NCBI RefSeq assembly: GCF_004368965.1
Contig: NZ_SORO01000001.1
Span: forward strand, 1,077,501 to 1,141,500
Reading direction: 5' to 3'
Origin: Leptospira meyeri
GTDB taxonomy: Bacteria > Spirochaetota > Leptospiria > Leptospirales > Leptospiraceae
DNA: 64,000 nucleotides
Of this stretch, positions 38,594 to 48,870 are shown piece by piece (position 1 is the first letter of the stretch; the number at the start of each line of letters is the position of its first letter). A model generated the notes under the pieces. The model made no database searches and had not been told where the DNA came from. It worked only from the letters and a program-made list of their open reading frames with translations. Both the position numbers and the translations under genes were made by a program.

Positions 38594-40523
38594 AAGTGAT
38601 GTAGTCACAATGCGGGTAACGCGAGCAGAAATAAATGGTTTTTCCTTTTTTCCCTAGTTTCGTTTTCACAACACCTTCTTTGCAAACGGGACAAGTTTTT
38701 GCATTCGTCTGCTCTTTGGGAATAGAAATTTTAGTTGTAGAGGCTTTTATCCTTGCGGAACGATTTGGGTTGGGTTTTGTGTAAGAACCAGGAAGAGTTT
38801 CTTCTTTATATTTGGGATACTTTCTTTCCGTACTCGTATATTTTTTTCTCGGCGTACGCAACAAACCTAGCAAACTATCATAAAAATTTTGGATCAGATC
38901 GATACGTGATGATTTATCCTCGGTAATTTGGTCTAACTTGTTTTCCAAGTCTTTGGTGAATGATTCTCCAATCATCTCTTGAAAATTAAGAAAAAGATAA
39001 TCATCCACTATCATTCCAAGGGTTGTTGGCCCAATGGACTTATGATATTCTACGATGTATTTTCTTGTTCTTAAGGTCTCAATGATACTTCCATAAGTGG
39101 ATGGCCGCCCCACTCCTGTATCTTCCATCTTTTGTACTAGTTTGCCTTGTGTGTATCGAACGGGTGGTTCCGTTTGTTTTTCTTCGATAGAGTGCGAATC
39201 ATATAAAAACTGCTCTCCTATCTTCCAATCAAACTTCTTCGAGCTTTTTTTCTGATCCCTTTTTCTAAAAGCCTTAAATCCAGAATCTGTGATGAATTCA
39301 TTTTTATAGATAAAAACATGATTGTTTTTATGGAATTCATAAACGGTTTCCTCACCTAACTCTGGCTTCATTAGCGAGGTCAAAAAACGATCCCAAATCA
39401 AGCTATACAAACTTCTTTCTTCATTTGATAAATAAGAACCAATGACCTCTGGACTATAATCTGGACGAATGGGGATCACGGCCTCATGGGCATCTTGAGA
39501 GTATTTTTTTTGTTTTTTGGGAGAGATAGATCCTTCCAAAACCAAACCGGGAAAATGTTTTTTTAAGTAATTCACTCCTAATTCTCGTTTCGAATCGGAC
39601 ACACGAGTACTATCCGTACGCATATAGGTGATAATGCCAATTCGTTCTCCAGAACCAATGGATTTTCCCTCAAAGAGCGTTTGGGCTAGTTTCATTGTTT
39701 TTTTGGAATCAAAACCTAAGATACGAAAACTTGTTTCGAGTAAACTTGCTGTAGAGAATGCCGGTGGTGGATTTCTTTTGATATTTTTCTTTTTGATCTC
39801 GGATAATAGAATTTCTTTTAGCTGATTTGGTTCCGGTAGGATTTTTATATCCGTAAGGACTTTTTGGATCGATTTAGAATCTAATTTATCTTTTGTTTGA
39901 TGGTCTAAAACCACAGTCTCGCCAGAAACAGAACCATGTAATTTCAACTGGTAGTAAATCTCTTTAGAGAAGTTTTGAATTTCTTTTTCTCTTTCACAGA
40001 TCCAATGTAAGACGGTGGATTGCACACGTCCTGCTGATAAGGAAGAAATTTTTAATTGTTTCCATAAATCAGGTGAAACCTCAAATCCAAAAATTCGATC
40101 TACTATTCGTCTTGCAATTTGTGATTCAATCTCTGCTAAATCCAAACCAGATTTAAGTTTGATCTGACGGTCTACTTCCGCTTTGGAGATTTCCTTTAAA
40201 CGAAGGCGAAACATTGGTTTTTTGAGTTTCACCAATTCATCAAAACAATGTTTGGCGATAATTTCTCCCTCTCGATCGGGGTCACTAGCAATATAAATGA
40301 TGGAAGCTAATTTGGCTTTGGTTTTGATTGCGGAAAAAATTGTTTTTTTTCCTTTTAACCATTCGTATTCCGGTTCAAATGAATTTTGAAAATCGATCCC
40401 ATAGGATTTGGTTGGTAGGTCTTTTATATGACCTTTGGTAGCAACAACAACCCAATCCTTATCTAAATAAGATGCGATTGTTGTTGCTTTTGTCGGTGAT
40501 TCGACTATTAAAAGTTTGGTGAT
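38583..40523 (-). CDS. topA: DNA topoisomerase I, with non-canonical (AUC or AUU) start
   Basis: Relaxes negative supercoils. The frame is open without interruption from the cysK stop (40536-40538) through the TOPRIM domain: KLLIVESPTKATTIASYL with the catalytic glutamate, TKGHIKDLPTKSYG, and ASDPDREGEIIAKH with the DxDxxE metal site. It continues into the DNA-binding domains with the active-site tyrosine in IGIITYMRTDSTRVS and one C-terminal zinc-finger-type module, CPVCKEGVV..YFCSRYPHCDY. No ATG, GTG or TTG occurs upstream of TOPRIM. The first is a TTG at 40235, which would delete the domain. The start is probably ATC (40521-40523) or ATT (40524-40526), with GGGG just before. About 646 residues, 3 bases out from cysK. 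Confidence 0.9.
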   Translation of the reverse strand: MTKLLIVESPTKATTIASYLDKDWVVVATKGHIKDLPTKSYGIDFQNSFEPEYEWLKGKKTIFSAIKTKAKLASIIYIASDPDREGEIIAKHCFDELVKLKKPMFRLRLKEISKAEVDRQIKLKSGLDLAEIESQIARRIVDRIFGFEVSPDLWKQLKISSLSAGRVQSTVLHWICEREKEIQNFSKEIYYQLKLHGSVSGETVVLDHQTKDKLDSKSIQKVLTDIKILPEPNQLKEILLSEIKKKNIKRNPPPAFSTASLLETSFRILGFDSKKTMKLAQTLFEGKSIGSGERIGIITYMRTDSTRVSDSKRELGVNYLKKHFPGLVLEGSISPKKQKKYSQDAHEAVIPIRPDYSPEVIGSYLSNEERSLYSLIWDRFLTSLMKPELGEETVYEFHKNNHVFIYKNEFITDSGFKAFRKRDQKKSSKKFDWKIGEQFLYDSHSIEEKQTEPPVRYTQGKLVQKMEDTGVGRPSTYGSIIETLRTRKYIVEYHKSIGPTTLGMIVDDYLFLNFQEMIGESFTKDLENKLDQITEDKSSRIDLIQNFYDSLLGLLRTPRKKYTSTERKYPKYKEETLPGSYTKPNPNRSARIKASTTKISIPKEQTNAKTCPVCKEGVVKTKLGKKGKTIYFCSRYPHCDYITYES

Positions 40524-40535
40524 AATTGGCCCCGA

Positions 40536-41450
<915 letters not shown>

Positions 41451-41515
41451 AATTTCTCCGCTCTGTCACATTTTAAGAGAAAAAGCGGATTTGTCCACAA
41501 TGAAAAATAGAAAAC

Positions 41516-42403
41516 TTAAGGAGTACGAATGGAAACGAGAAATTGGTAATCTGATTTCATTTGTTTCAAAACTTTAGAGTTATTCTCGGTTTGAATCACC
41601 TTTTCTAAGTAAGGTGCTGACGTTCGGAAATCCAATCTTTTCAGTGCATCGGATGCCTTTCCTCGCACCTCTGGATCTTTGTCAGTCAGTGATTCTAAAA
41701 CGGATTTATAATTTTGGTTTGGCAATCGTTCCAAACCAACCAAGGCAGAAAGAATGGAAATTTTGGCATAAGGGACGGATTCTTTTCCCAATGCATCTTG
41801 CAGACTAGATAACGATTCTTTTTTACCTGAAAAATACAAAGCATCGGCGGCAGAACTGCGAAGATAAAAATTGGGACTCGAGAGTGCAGATTTGATTGTC
41901 GATTCTGACTCAGGAGTGAGAGGTAAAGAACCTAAGGCCCGCAAAATTTCACCACAAGCCAAAGTGATTGGTATATCACCATCCTCATAAAAATAAGGAC
42001 TGGATGGAGAACTACTACCCGCCACACCGTCTTTCCATGTTCGGCGTGCCAAAGGGTTATGTTCTGGAATGTTTGCAGATTCTTTTTGGTATGTTTTGAT
42101 TAAATATGGTATAGCAATTTTGTCCCCTTTTTTACCGAGTGCCTGGGCTGCGTAAAATTTTACGGCAGGGGCGTTTCCTGGACTTGAAGGAAAATTCAGA
42201 GAACCTTCCATTGCCGAAATGATATCTCGAATTCCTTGGTTTGATTTAACAAAGGTAAGTTTGTCAATGGCATCACGAATTTCAAATACATTGGAAGAAG
42301 AAAGTCGAACACGTTGGATTTCAAAAAAATCTTCTTCTGTATCGGCAAATAAACTAACAGAAACCCAGAGAAAACAGAGTAGCAAAAAAACCTTTCGAAT
42401 CAT
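41516..42403 (-). CDS. Exported HEAT-repeat protein
   Basis: Protein of 295 residues with a signal peptide (VFLLLCFLWVSVSLFA, cleavage about residue 21). The mature part is a series of alpha-helical HEAT or armadillo-like repeats: VKFYAAQALGKKGDKIAIPYLIKTY, LRSSAADALYFSGKKESLSSLQDAL and VRGKASDALKRLDFRTSAPYLEKVI. Such proteins are usually periplasmic scaffolds. The partner is unknown. It is probably in its own transcription unit between phaR-like and cysK genes. Confidence 0.82.
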   Translation of the reverse strand: MIRKVFLLLCFLWVSVSLFADTEEDFFEIQRVRLSSSNVFEIRDAIDKLTFVKSNQGIRDIISAMEGSLNFPSSPGNAPAVKFYAAQALGKKGDKIAIPYLIKTYQKESANIPEHNPLARRTWKDGVAGSSSPSSPYFYEDGDIPITLACGEILRALGSLPLTPESESTIKSALSSPNFYLRSSAADALYFSGKKESLSSLQDALGKESVPYAKISILSALVGLERLPNQNYKSVLESLTDKDPEVRGKASDALKRLDFRTSAPYLEKVIQTENNSKVLKQMKSDYQFLVSIRTP

Positions 42404-42448
42404 TCTAAACCGCCTCTAAGTAGGGACGGATATTCTTTTCTTTTTTCG

Positions 42449-42997
42449 TTAATTTTCTTTCAATTTTTCTGCGACTTCTTTTAATTTTTCGGAAAGATCG
42501 CCAAGGGTTGCCTTGTCCTCTTCCAAAATAGATTGGCTGAACTTTTCCAAATCCCTTTGGATTTGTTCCTTTTTTTCACTGGCCCGAGAGGCCATTTTAC
42601 GCAGTAGATCTTCGCGGTAGTGGCTAAAGTCCGCCTCTTTGAGTTCGCCCAGTTCCACCATAGAATTGACAATTTTTTCCAGACGTTCCGAAGTGAGGTA
42701 GTTGGCTCCAATGCCCCCAAGAATCAATCGCTCAAAGAGGCCAGAGACATCACGTCCCGTTTCCCGAATGAGAGAGGTCAACATAAAGTTGGAAAAGTCT
42801 TCGTTTCGCTGTCCCAAACTCACTTTAAGAAAGGTTTGTCCCAAAATTTTAGGAGTGATGTCCTCGCCTGTCATATTGTCTTGGACTTTGATTTCTTCTC
42901 CTCCGATGATCATCTTTGCCACATCTTCTAGTGTGATGGTGGAACTAGTTTCTGGATCATAAAGTCTTCGGTTTGCGTATCGCTTAAGGAGCTTCAT
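42449..42997 (-). CDS. PhaR-like DNA-binding regulator (polyhydroxyalkanoate synthesis regulator family)
   Basis: Protein of 182 residues. The N-terminus [26 protein letters not shown] (about 5-30) is the PHA-accumulation regulator DNA-binding domain (PHB_acc_N), which also occurs outside PHA producers. The C-terminal half is a charged coiled coil ([20 protein letters not shown]). No PHA synthase or phasin lies in the window, so PHA control is not established here. It is divergent from the 287-aa gene by 58 bp. Confidence 0.82.
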   Translation of the reverse strand: MKLLKRYANRRLYDPETSSTITLEDVAKMIIGGEEIKVQDNMTGEDITPKILGQTFLKVSLGQRNEDFSNFMLTSLIRETGRDVSGLFERLILGGIGANYLTSERLEKIVNSMVELGELKEADFSHYREDLLRKMASRASEKKEQIQRDLEKFSQSILEEDKATLGDLSEKLKEVAEKLKEN

Positions 42998-43055
42998 CGG
43001 AGATGCTTTTTAAAATGACTTTCAAGCCTAGGGGGTCAACTAAAATACAATCGTA

Positions 43056-43919
43056 ATGGACACTCTATTCGGTGCTGTTTTGACACAACTTCCCGACGCA
43101 GAAAAAAACCTAATCGTAACATGGTTACAAGCACAAGGGTTTGTCGTAAAAGAATGTACGCAGAAAACTTGGAAAGATTATCCAGACTCCATTCGCCTTT
43201 TTTCAAAACCAAATCCGGAAATTGCAAAAGAATTATTAGACTGGAGCATAGAACCAATATTATGCGGTAGTTTTACAAAAGAAGAAAAAGAAGATTATAA
43301 AAACAACAGTGTTTCCTTGTTATGGGAAAAACCTTTCACAGAAATCCATACTTTGCCATGTAAAACCTTACCTATGTCAAAATTGACTTGGGTCATTTAC
43401 ACAAAGGATCAAAATTTAGACAAACATCTGTCAGTATTTTTAAAAACCATGGGTCAAACTGTTTTTGCAGAAGGAAATTTAGAATTTCTTCTCAAAAGGA
43501 TCCAAACAGGGACTTGTCATTTTCTAATTTTGGATTGGGATGTCATCGATCCACACATCACTGTACCGGGCCTTACAAAACTAAAAAGAGAAAAACAATT
43601 TTTATCCATCGGGATCAAAGACTTTATGAAAGAACATCTTTATAGGGATCTGAAAACAGGGATAGGAAACATCTCTGAAGTATTAGTTTCCAAACAAGAT
43701 TTTTGGAATGTTTTACTGCATAGTTTCCCTTTGGAAGAAGAATCAAATACACAAACCAAATGGAAAGAAAAAACAAAATCGGTTTCGAAATTGAGTTTTA
43801 CCTTCCAAGAAAAAAAGATTCCCATAACCATGCAACTCACCGAGACCAACATCATCAAAAATGAAGTTTTTTCTCCAGAAATAGAGAATCTTTTAGATTT
43901 ATTTCATTGGTTTTTATAA
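43056..43919 (+). CDS. Hypothetical protein, possible receiver-like fold
   Basis: Protein of 287 residues with no signal peptide. The segment LTWVIYTKDQNLDKHLSVFLKTMGQTVFAEGNLEFLLKRIQTGTCHFLILDWDVIDPHITVPGLTKLKREK (about 110-181) has the alternating strand and helix order of a response-regulator receiver, with ILDWD at the place of the phospho-acceptor aspartate and an acidic pocket weaker than usual. I would not go beyond a possible pseudo-receiver. There is no Shine-Dalgarno at the ATG. It stands alone between divergent phaR-like and convergent unknown genes. Confidence 0.65.
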   Translation: MDTLFGAVLTQLPDAEKNLIVTWLQAQGFVVKECTQKTWKDYPDSIRLFSKPNPEIAKELLDWSIEPILCGSFTKEEKEDYKNNSVSLLWEKPFTEIHTLPCKTLPMSKLTWVIYTKDQNLDKHLSVFLKTMGQTVFAEGNLEFLLKRIQTGTCHFLILDWDVIDPHITVPGLTKLKREKQFLSIGIKDFMKEHLYRDLKTGIGNISEVLVSKQDFWNVLLHSFPLEEESNTQTKWKEKTKSVSKLSFTFQEKKIPITMQLTETNIIKNEVFSPEIENLLDLFHWFL

Positions 43920-43935
43920 TGAAGTTTAAAACTCA

Positions 43936-44709
<774 letters not shown>

Positions 44710-44726
44710 GTTATATCATCGACAGA

Positions 44727-45236
44727 TTAGAAAAAGCGCAAAAGAAAAGAACGGAGCCAAAACCCAAGTGGGCTCAAGATTCCTGTATCCGAAAACACAA
44801 CCTGTCCTTCTTCATTCAAAAAAACAGTCGTCGGATAAGCAGAAATCCTCCATTCCTTTAACATTCTGTAGTCGGCAGCATAAATCGGATGTTTTGCATC
44901 GGGAGTGAGCTTTGTCATGATGTCTTTGGTTTCTTCGGAATCTTCAGCTTCCAAAACAGAGAGAAAGATGGTGGATTTGGGTAAAAACTTTAAATTGGCT
45001 TCTAAAATAGGGGCGTATGCCTTACAGATGGTGCACCAAGTCGCCCAAAAATACACTACCTTGGGATGCCCCTTCCACGAATTGGCCTCTGTGGGAGTGG
45101 TGGCAAGGATTTCAATGGGTACACCGGGATGGGTGTCCCGCCCTTTAAAGTATGCAAAACAAAGGGTGGTCGAAAAAAAGAAAACAAAGGCGGAGACCAC
45201 CTTCCATCCATACGGCAACTGCTTCCAAATTTTCAT
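44727..45236 (-). CDS. Membrane-anchored thioredoxin-like protein (TlpA/ResA type)
   Basis: Protein of 169 residues. An N-terminal hydrophobic segment (VVSAFVFFFSTTLCFAYF) anchors it in the inner membrane with the domain outside. The thioredoxin fold has VYFWATWCTICKAYAP with the redox CTIC pair and a cis-proline segment SAYPTTVFLNEEGQVVFS. This is the TlpA/ResA pattern of a disulfide-reducing or cytochrome-maturation type oxidoreductase. ATG 45236 is chosen over an in-frame codon at 45308 that would overlap ubiA. It follows the UbiA-like gene, overlapping its end only if the longer start is used. Confidence 0.82.
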   Translation of the reverse strand: MKIWKQLPYGWKVVSAFVFFFSTTLCFAYFKGRDTHPGVPIEILATTPTEANSWKGHPKVVYFWATWCTICKAYAPILEANLKFLPKSTIFLSVLEAEDSEETKDIMTKLTPDAKHPIYAADYRMLKEWRISAYPTTVFLNEEGQVVFSDTGILSPLGFWLRSFLLRFF

Positions 45237-45241
45237 AGTCT

Positions 45242-46141
45242 CTATTGTAAGACTGGGTTTTGGCCCGATATGTTCCCAAACATTAAAAATAAGATGAGGA
45301 GTAACCAAATAAACCCAGAAACAAGGACACTGACATCAGTGAGGATGGCTTTGGTTGGGTTATGACCCATGTTCTTTATATAAATGATATAAAGGGAACG
45401 AAAGATCGCATACACAACAATGGGAACTGTATACACCATATAAGGGGTTCCTAAACTTTTTGCAGTTTCAGGGCTGACTGTATACATCACATAACTCACA
45501 AGAGTTAAGGTGGCAACCACAGCCATCATCAAATCCAAAAACTCAATGGAATACTCTTCCAAAATCTTTCTATGTTTCCCTGCATCCGTTTTTAGAATAT
45601 TGATCTCACCTCGGCGTTTGGAAAATCCCCAGAAGAGTGCCAACATAAATGTACAAAGTAATAACCAATGAGAAAACTCCACACCAATGACGACGGCACC
45701 GGCAATGGCACGTAACACAAATCCTATGGAAATACTCATTACATCTAGAATCACAATATGTTTCAAAACCTTACTATATAACATATTAAAGAGTAAGTAG
45801 AAGATTGTGAGATAAAAGAAAACTGGAGATAGTTTATAAGCACCAATGAGGGCTACAGGTAAAATGACTCCTGTGATTGCCAATGCAATTCCTGAGTCCA
45901 ATTCTCCGCTTGCAAGTGGTCTATGTTTTTTCTCTGGATGTTTTGCATCCTCTTTTTGATCTAAGAAGTCGTTAAAAACATATTGGCAACTTGCCACGAG
46001 TGAAAAACAAAGGAATGCTAAACAAACTTTTGTTAACGAAGGAAGTTCAAAGATTTTTTTAGAAAAAATCAATCCGGCAAATAGGATAATATTTTTTACC
46101 CACTGGGGAACACGCATCAATTTGAGGTATAGGTAGATCAT
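45242..46141 (-). CDS. UbiA-family prenyltransferase, decaprenyl-phosphate phosphoribosyltransferase-like
   Basis: Polytopic membrane enzyme of 299 residues. VASCQYVFNDFLDQKEDAKHPEKKHRPLASG (about 50-80) contains the first Asp-rich NDxxDxxxD motif and the RPLASG of the branch that includes decaprenyl-phosphate phosphoribosyltransferase. The second Asp-rich segment (SKRRGEINILKTDAGKHRKIL) also fits that branch. A role in making a lipid-linked sugar donor is plausible; quinone or heme prenylation is less likely. It overlaps the upstream 344-aa gene by 4 bases, so the two are coupled. Confidence 0.8.
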   Translation of the reverse strand: MIYLYLKLMRVPQWVKNIILFAGLIFSKKIFELPSLTKVCLAFLCFSLVASCQYVFNDFLDQKEDAKHPEKKHRPLASGELDSGIALAITGVILPVALIGAYKLSPVFFYLTIFYLLFNMLYSKVLKHIVILDVMSISIGFVLRAIAGAVVIGVEFSHWLLLCTFMLALFWGFSKRRGEINILKTDAGKHRKILEEYSIEFLDLMMAVVATLTLVSYVMYTVSPETAKSLGTPYMVYTVPIVVYAIFRSLYIIYIKNMGHNPTKAILTDVSVLVSGFIWLLLILFLMFGNISGQNPVLQ

Positions 46142-47172
46142 TTTTTCTTCACTTTATGGGCTTCAATGTATTTCATTTTTAATCTGACGGTTTTTGCATT
46201 TGTAAGGATAGGAAACACCAAATGAATTTGTGGATCTCTTCCTGTGGTAACCATCTCCACAAGTTCGCCTGGTGTCTGTTTTCCGACAGTTTTAATATCT
46301 GATATCTTTAAAAAATCTTGGTAATCTTCTGGTAACAAACTAGCACTTACAACAAACTTTTTATGATACAGTTCTTTGCCTTTGGCATCCAAAATTGATA
46401 TTTGGTCGAGAGAAAATCGAATCCCTCTTTGTTCTAAAGGATCAATTCGCAGGCCACCAAACGTAGACATTAAATCAGGTAAGGTCCATTCATAATCTAC
46501 CCAATTCCCAACGTCTTTTTTAAAAACGGGCCTAGATACCATCATAGACTCAGAAGTTTCTGGTCTATCTTTACCGATGAAACTATACAACTTGATGGAT
46601 TGGTCTTTTATTTGAGGATATTTGTATTGGTAGTAGATGAATCCAAAGATAGAAAAGGAAAGAACAACACTTAGCAAAAAAAAACGAATTTGTTTGATGA
46701 ATCGAAACTGATCCAAAGCAGTTTGGTATCGTGTCTTAAATTCTTTTTTAGATTCATACAAAAGGTATTCATAGGTATCAACGGCCGACGACAAAACCTC
46801 ATCCATTTCCTTTTCATTAAAAAGATAAACTTGGTCCAAAGATTTGGTGAATCCAAACGGTTTTACTTTTCTATCTGTTTCTGGAATGACAAAACTATTT
46901 AGGTCTCCATCAATTGGGATTTCCTTTTGGTTGGCTCTTTGTAATTGGAAGTTAACTAAATCGAAAGCCAAAACCCGAAAGAGAAGTTTTGCATCTTCTA
47001 ATTTTTCATTGGACAAAAGAAGTTCAACCGATTCCAAACGAGACTCAAGTTTAGTCAAAATTTTCTTCTGAGATTCTTTTTGTTTCTCAAATGTTTGTTC
47101 CTGAGGCCCCAAAAGAGGCGCTTTCCAAGGAGAAAACAATAGATCTCGAATCCTTAATTTCACAAATACCAA
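46138..47172 (-). CDS. Single-pass membrane protein, unknown function
   Basis: Protein of 344 residues. The N-terminal half (1-160) is a charged cytoplasmic coiled-coil-like region (KQKESQKKILTKLESRLESVELLLSNEKLEDAKLLF). One transmembrane helix (RFFLLSVVLSFSIFGFIYY, about 163-181) is followed by a C-terminal domain of beta-rich type (about 185-344). I recognise no named family. The stop overlaps the UbiA-like start by 4 bases, which suggests a shared membrane-lipid or glycan role, but this is inference. Confidence 0.72.
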   Translation of the reverse strand: MVFVKLRIRDLLFSPWKAPLLGPQEQTFEKQKESQKKILTKLESRLESVELLLSNEKLEDAKLLFRVLAFDLVNFQLQRANQKEIPIDGDLNSFVIPETDRKVKPFGFTKSLDQVYLFNEKEMDEVLSSAVDTYEYLLYESKKEFKTRYQTALDQFRFIKQIRFFLLSVVLSFSIFGFIYYQYKYPQIKDQSIKLYSFIGKDRPETSESMMVSRPVFKKDVGNWVDYEWTLPDLMSTFGGLRIDPLEQRGIRFSLDQISILDAKGKELYHKKFVVSASLLPEDYQDFLKISDIKTVGKQTPGELVEMVTTGRDPQIHLVFPILTNAKTVRLKMKYIEAHKVKKK

Positions 47173-47217
47173 GTCTTCCCCATCCTCAAAATACTAAAAC
47201 TGATTTTTATGCCCATT

Positions 47218-48744
47218 CTAACCGACTTGGATTTTCACACCGTCATCAACGGTTCCCATTTTAGGAACCCCGGAGTGGCCGGTGGCGGCAATGAGGACAG
47301 TAAAAATGCCCACTCGACCCACATACATGACGGCTGCGTAAAATAACTTTTCGATGTCTCCTAGTTGGGATGTTAAGTTCAAACTAAAACCAACCGTGGA
47401 AAAAGAAGAGATAAGTTCGAAAAAAATTACATGGAGCGAATGTTGGTTTTGATCCAAAATTCCTAGAAAAATAAAGACAAAGGCCAAAGCAATTGTGGCA
47501 AGAAAATAAACGCGAATGGCAACTGCAACGGAATTTTTCGAAACAGTTTCCCCAAATAACATCACCGGTTTGGAGGGTTGAATTACATTTTTCAAATAGG
47601 CAAGTAACAGAACAAAGGTGGTAATTTTAATACCACCAGCAGTTCCTTGTGGGCCACCACCAATAAACATAAGAACCGTAATGATGATCACTGTTGCGTC
47701 ATTTAAATGCCCAAGATCCATTGTCGAAAATCCTGCCGTACGGGAACAGACAGACATAAAAAAAGCGTTGGAGATTTTATCCACAAGTGCTAACCCATGG
47801 AATGTATGTGGGTTGGATTTTTCTAAAAAATAAATTCCAACAAAACCAAACAACAGTAAAGTGAAAGATCCATATACCAAAAGTTTGGATTGGATTCTTG
47901 TCGTCTCACCTCGTAAATGTTTGTTATAGTCTTCGATCCGGTTTTCTAAAAACGCAGAGAACTGGGCAGGTAATAACAAAAACCTAGGAACGTTTCCCGT
48001 TTTTAATGCCTTCTCCATCATTAAAGTTTCTGCCATCACTTCAATGCGGTAGAAAATCCGAACAAATACAGTGAGAAGGAATTTTTCCAAAAGAATGATC
48101 ACGGGAAATCCAATCCCACCAAAAATCACAAGGCCAGAAACTATGTATAAGGAAAATGGATCTAGACGCAAAGCACTGAGATCATCCGTAATCGAAAAAC
48201 CAGCGTTATTGAAGGAAGAGATGGCAGTAAATAAAGAAAAAAACCAGCGAGTGTTTCCACCTTCCACCCCATCAGGCATATGCAGATAAAGTCCAATGGC
48301 TCCTAAAATTTCCAAGGAAAAGGAAATATTGATGATGGAGAGTAACATCCGATTGACTTCGTTTGTGGCAAGAGATTCCGTTTCGGCTTGGGTGTCGATG
48401 GCCGCTCCGACAAAGGCATTGAATCTGGCATTTCTCGAAATTCCTTGGGTAATGAGAAACCCGACAATCACCGTAAAACTGATGATCCCAAGTCCACCCA
48501 ATTGGATGAGAAAGAGCATGATCCAATGTGTAGAATGTTCTAATCCGGAAAGTGGGACAGGAGAGAGCCCAGTCACACAAATGGAAGATGCCGAAAGATA
48601 AAAACTGTCCACATAGGAAAGTTCCCCTAGTTCTGAGATATAAAGGGCAAAGGAACCAAGGAGGATGGCGGCAAAAAAACCCAAACAAACCACTCGGGCA
48701 AAAGACAAAGTTCGAAAAAATCGATTGAAGCGCGCTAGTGGCAT
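47218..48744 (-). CDS. TrkH/KtrB-family potassium transporter
   Basis: Membrane protein of 508 residues with the four-fold M1-P-M2 repeat of TrkH/KtrB transporters. The four pore loops are visible with their filter glycines: SASSICVTGLSPV, AISSFNNAGFSI, SVCSRTAGFSTMD and ISSFSTVGFSL. A long cytoplasmic loop is present. K+ (or Na+-coupled K+) uptake is the family function. No TrkA/KtrA regulatory subunit gene is seen nearby. AGGGG precedes the ATG. It is divergent from fusA by 126 bp. Confidence 0.9.
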   Translation of the reverse strand: MPLARFNRFFRTLSFARVVCLGFFAAILLGSFALYISELGELSYVDSFYLSASSICVTGLSPVPLSGLEHSTHWIMLFLIQLGGLGIISFTVIVGFLITQGISRNARFNAFVGAAIDTQAETESLATNEVNRMLLSIINISFSLEILGAIGLYLHMPDGVEGGNTRWFFSLFTAISSFNNAGFSITDDLSALRLDPFSLYIVSGLVIFGGIGFPVIILLEKFLLTVFVRIFYRIEVMAETLMMEKALKTGNVPRFLLLPAQFSAFLENRIEDYNKHLRGETTRIQSKLLVYGSFTLLLFGFVGIYFLEKSNPHTFHGLALVDKISNAFFMSVCSRTAGFSTMDLGHLNDATVIIITVLMFIGGGPQGTAGGIKITTFVLLLAYLKNVIQPSKPVMLFGETVSKNSVAVAIRVYFLATIALAFVFIFLGILDQNQHSLHVIFFELISSFSTVGFSLNLTSQLGDIEKLFYAAVMYVGRVGIFTVLIAATGHSGVPKMGTVDDGVKIQVG

Positions 48745-48780
48745 ATTCCCCTAATCTCTACTTTCTCCAGGATTTTCCCT

Positions 48781-48809
48781 TTGACCAAAAATCCCAAGTA
48801 CTTTACAAA
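48781..48809 (+). promoter_or_regulatory. Probable fusA promoter
   Basis: TTGACC (48781-48786) and TACAAA (48804-48809) are separated by 17 bases and lie about 60 bases before the fusA ATG. GAGGAAAAT is the ribosome-binding site. The matches to the consensus -35 are good, to the -10 moderate. Confidence 0.5.
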
Positions 48810-48870
48810 CGCAGTCGATTTCAGATTTTGGTAGAATCAATTCAACTCTAACCTTATTTTTGAGGAAAAT

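Noticed and set aside
38583..40235. topA as a 550-codon gene starting at TTG 40235
   Set aside because: This would discard the TOPRIM domain that is intact and in frame directly upstream.
41451..41515. Riboswitch or T-box in the cysK leader
   Set aside because: The leader is about 65 bases with no T-box sequence or clear structure. Only a plausible promoter could be traced.
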